Shown: positions 5,788-7,623 of the stretch, one piece after another
How positions within the stretch are numbered: the first letter of the stretch is position 1
Layout of the letters: the number at the start of each line of letters is the position of its first letter
Source: Oscillospiraceae bacterium
GTDB taxonomy: Bacteria; Bacillota; Clostridia; WRCU01
Assembly (NCBI GenBank): GCA_009783805.1
Contig: WRCU01000065.1
Span: 1-7,623 of the forward strand
Direction of reading: 5' to 3'
DNA length: 7,623 nt
The notes under the pieces: model-generated
What the model saw: the letters and a program-made list of their open reading frames with translations, nothing else
Told to the model about the DNA's origin: nothing
Databases searched by the model: none
Program-made: the position numbers and the translations under genes

Positions 5788-5891
5788 ATAGCTCAACCCA
5801 ATATTGGTAAATCCATCATAAAGAATCTGATGGCAAGTAACCCGGATGCTTTTATGGACTATCCCATCACGGCCCATATCCGGCTCATCCG

Positions 5892-7623
5892 TCACGCGTG
5901 CGCCTCGATGGACGCCTCGCCCGGATATAGGCCGTCGGCATGGGCTAGTATCCTGACCGTTCCCGCCTTGGTCCCGGCCTGCACTATGATCTGCGCCAAA
6001 CCGCAGTAGGCCCTGCGGCATCCCCCCCTGTCCGGCATGTGGTCGGCGGGGTCCCCGTTGCCCGTCCCGAGCAGCCTGCCCTCACCCCCCACCTCGAAGC
6101 GTATCAAGTTGCCGGCCGTCGGGACGACCGCCCCGCCTTCGTCGACGACGCTGACGGTCACCATGGAGACGTCCTGACCGTCGGCCTTCAGCCTCGCCCT
6201 TTCGGGCGTGACCATGACCCTGGCCGGAGCGCCGGAGGTGCGCCGCTCGCACGCTAATTTAACGCCTCCCCTGACCCCCTCGGCGCGCAGGACGCCCGGC
6301 TCGTACGCCACGCCCTCCCACTTCAGGAGACAGTTCCGTTCCATGGCCTTCCTGCCCTGAGACCTGCCGTTGACGAAGAGCTCGACCTCGCCGCAGTTCG
6401 AGTAGCAGTAGACGTCGATGGGCCGCCCCTCACAGCCCGGCCAGTCCCAATGCGGGAATATGTGCAGCACGGCCTCGTCCGACCACCATGACTTGTAATA
6501 GAAGAAGTTGTCCTTGGCGAAGCCGCACGTGTCCATGACGCCGAACTGGGAGCTGACCGCCGGCCAGGTGCACGGCACGGGCTCCCCCCTATAGTCGAAG
6601 CCCGTCCACAGGAAGATCCCGGACATGTACGGGCTTTCGGCGACGGCCTTCCACTGTTCCTCGGCGTGGCGGCTCTCCGGCTTGGCCTCGCCCATGGCGA
6701 AGACGACGCATCGCCCTTCGTCGCTTGCGTAGCCGCCGCGCGTGCGCAGCCCAGACGAGGCCTCCGTGACTACGATAGGCTGCCTCGGGAACGCCTCCCT
6801 ATACTTGTCCCAAAACGCGTGGGTGTAGTTGAAGCCCATCACCTCAAGCCCCCCGCACAGTGGGAGCATCGCCTCATCCAGCCCCTCGGTCCAGCCCTTG
6901 TCGTCCAGGAAGACCACGGCCAGGGTGACCGGCCTCGTCGGGTCCAGGGCCCTCACCTCATCGGTGAGCGTCCCCATGATGCGGACGGCGCTCGCCTTCT
7001 TCTGGATATGGAACTCCTCGTTGCCCAAAGACCATATGACGACCGACGGGTGGTTCCTGTCCCTCCTGACCATGGACCGCAGCTCGCCTATCGGGCCCTC
7101 GCCGGAGCTGAGGAGCCGCGTCTCGTCCATCACGAGCATGCCCAGGCGGTCGCATATGTCCAGGAGCGCGGATGAAGGCGGGTGGTGCGCGCAGCGGTAG
7201 GCGTTGCAGCCCATCTCCTTGAGCCGCCTGATCCGGTACTCGTTCACGGCGTCTGGGACGCCTATCCCGACGCCCGCATGGTCCTGGTGGCAGCACACTC
7301 CCTTGAGCTTCACGGCCTTCCCGTTCAGGATGAATCCCTCGTCGGGGTCGAACCGCGCGCCCCTTATCCCGAACGCGGTCTCCGTACGGTCAGCCGGGCC
7401 CCCGCCCACGCTCACCGTGGTTACGGCCTTGTATAGGTACGGGTCATCGGGCGACCAAAGCCTGCATCCCCTGAGGCTGACCGTCAGCGCCCCGTCCGTG
7501 CGGCCCCATCCCTTGGCCTCGAGGTCCGTGCGGACCGAGCCGACCTCCTCCCCGTCCATGCCGTATATGGCCGCCTCCAAGCGGCAGGGGGTGGGGTAGG
7601 CGGATCTGTTTTCCAGTTCGACG
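5892..7623 (-). CDS. Glycoside hydrolase family 2 enzyme, beta-galactosidase type (C-terminal 576 residues; start lies outside the window)
   Basis: The frame is open to the right edge, so the apparent TTG at 7580 is internal and the N-terminal sugar-binding domain is missing. The visible part opens with the end of the GH2 immunoglobulin-like domain (VELENRSAYPTP; LWSPDDPYLY at about 55-64). The barrel follows, with LKGVCCHQDHAGVGIG at 106-121 and LKEMGCNAYRCAHHPP at 134-149. SLGNEEF (198-204) supplies the acid/base Glu202 and VVTEASS (284-290) the nucleophile Glu287. A DUF4982-like domain comes next (PIDVYCYSNCGEVELFVNGRSQG, about 401-423), then a C-terminal Ig-like domain ending near PTAGNLIRFEVGGEGRLLGTGNGDP. 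This is the layout of many gut bacterial beta-galactosidases. Two usually conserved spots differ: SHNPP reads AHHPP and the DENR-type motif reads DETR. The substrate could be another beta-glycoside. A signal peptide cannot be judged. The palindrome plus T-run at 5787-5763 may end its transcript. Confidence 0.9.
   Translation of the reverse strand, partial: VELENRSAYPTPCRLEAAIYGMDGEEVGSVRTDLEAKGWGRTDGALTVSLRGCRLWSPDDPYLYKAVTTVSVGGGPADRTETAFGIRGARFDPDEGFILNGKAVKLKGVCCHQDHAGVGIGVPDAVNEYRIRRLKEMGCNAYRCAHHPPSSALLDICDRLGMLVMDETRLLSSGEGPIGELRSMVRRDRNHPSVVIWSLGNEEFHIQKKASAVRIMGTLTDEVRALDPTRPVTLAVVFLDDKGWTEGLDEAMLPLCGGLEVMGFNYTHAFWDKYREAFPRQPIVVTEASSGLRTRGGYASDEGRCVVFAMGEAKPESRHAEEQWKAVAESPYMSGIFLWTGFDYRGEPVPCTWPAVSSQFGVMDTCGFAKDNFFYYKSWWSDEAVLHIFPHWDWPGCEGRPIDVYCYSNCGEVELFVNGRSQGRKAMERNCLLKWEGVAYEPGVLRAEGVRGGVKLACERRTSGAPARVMVTPERARLKADGQDVSMVTVSVVDEGGAVVPTAGNLIRFEVGGEGRLLGTGNGDPADHMPDRGGCRRAYCGLAQIIVQAGTKAGTVRILAHADGLYPGEASIEAHA

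Larger units (their letters stand above)
5710..5891. other. Intergenic region between the GH2 gene and hipB
   Basis: These 182 bp are AT-rich and hold the hipBA promoter and palindrome. They also contain CCAATATTGG (5798-5807, perfect palindrome), a CCATCA-9nt-TGATGG hairpin (5813-5833) and a lone TATGGACT half site (5853-5860). I see no convincing gene here. Confidence 0.6.

Noticed and set aside
6666..7175. 169-codon plus-strand frame opposite the GH2 gene
   Set aside because: It overlaps the GH2 catalytic residues in antisense and has no recognisable domain.
1..7623. CRISPR array, tRNA or rRNA genes, insertion sequences
   Set aside because: No regularly spaced repeats, cloverleaf-like stretch, transposase motif or terminal inverted repeats were found by reading the sequence.

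Overview
The window holds six genes or gene fragments in a GC-rich chromosome segment (about 60 percent GC by eye) with short AT-rich patches at gene borders. From left to right: the N-terminal end of a GH38 alpha-mannosidase (minus, runs off the left edge); a divergent 288 bp intergenic region; a plus-strand pair made of an aldo/keto-reductase-like protein with two C-terminal iron-sulfur motifs, followed 24 nt later by a GH13 isoamylase-type glycogen debranching enzyme; a minus-strand hipB-hipA toxin-antitoxin operon that converges on the debranching gene; and a GH2 beta-galactosidase-type glycosidase (minus) that runs off the right edge.

The organism cannot be fixed from this sequence. Arginine is often AGG and isoleucine often ATA despite the high GC. 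That pattern suits several archaea (for example Thermoplasmata and Methanomassiliicoccales) and some bacteria such as Synergistota. Ribosome binding sites are Shine-Dalgarno type. The hipBA promoter reads as a bacterial sigma70 promoter (TTGACG, 17 nt, TATATT), which favours a bacterium, although TTTATA/TATATTTA boxes also leave an archaeal reading open. From memory, the debranching enzyme and the reductase look most like proteins of gut Clostridia, so the host is either a relative of these or has taken up their genes. An anaerobic, glycan-using, gut-type organism is the best overall guess.

Three of the six genes act on glycans: mannosides (GH38), alpha-1,6 branches of glycogen or starch (GH13), and beta-galactosides or related beta-glycosides (GH2). 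No sugar transporter or regulator of these genes lies in the window. The hipBA operon sits between the debranching enzyme and the GH2 gene. It has its own promoter and a 19 bp palindrome just upstream that could be the HipB operator, the GH2 terminator, or both.

I do not see a convincing new multi-gene system. The points most worth a second look are the double-purpose palindrome before hipB, the reductase that seems to lack most of the AKR catalytic residues, the very AT-rich end of the debranching gene, the single in-frame TAG separating the reductase from the debranching enzyme, and the 20 bp-spaced direct repeats in front of the reductase.
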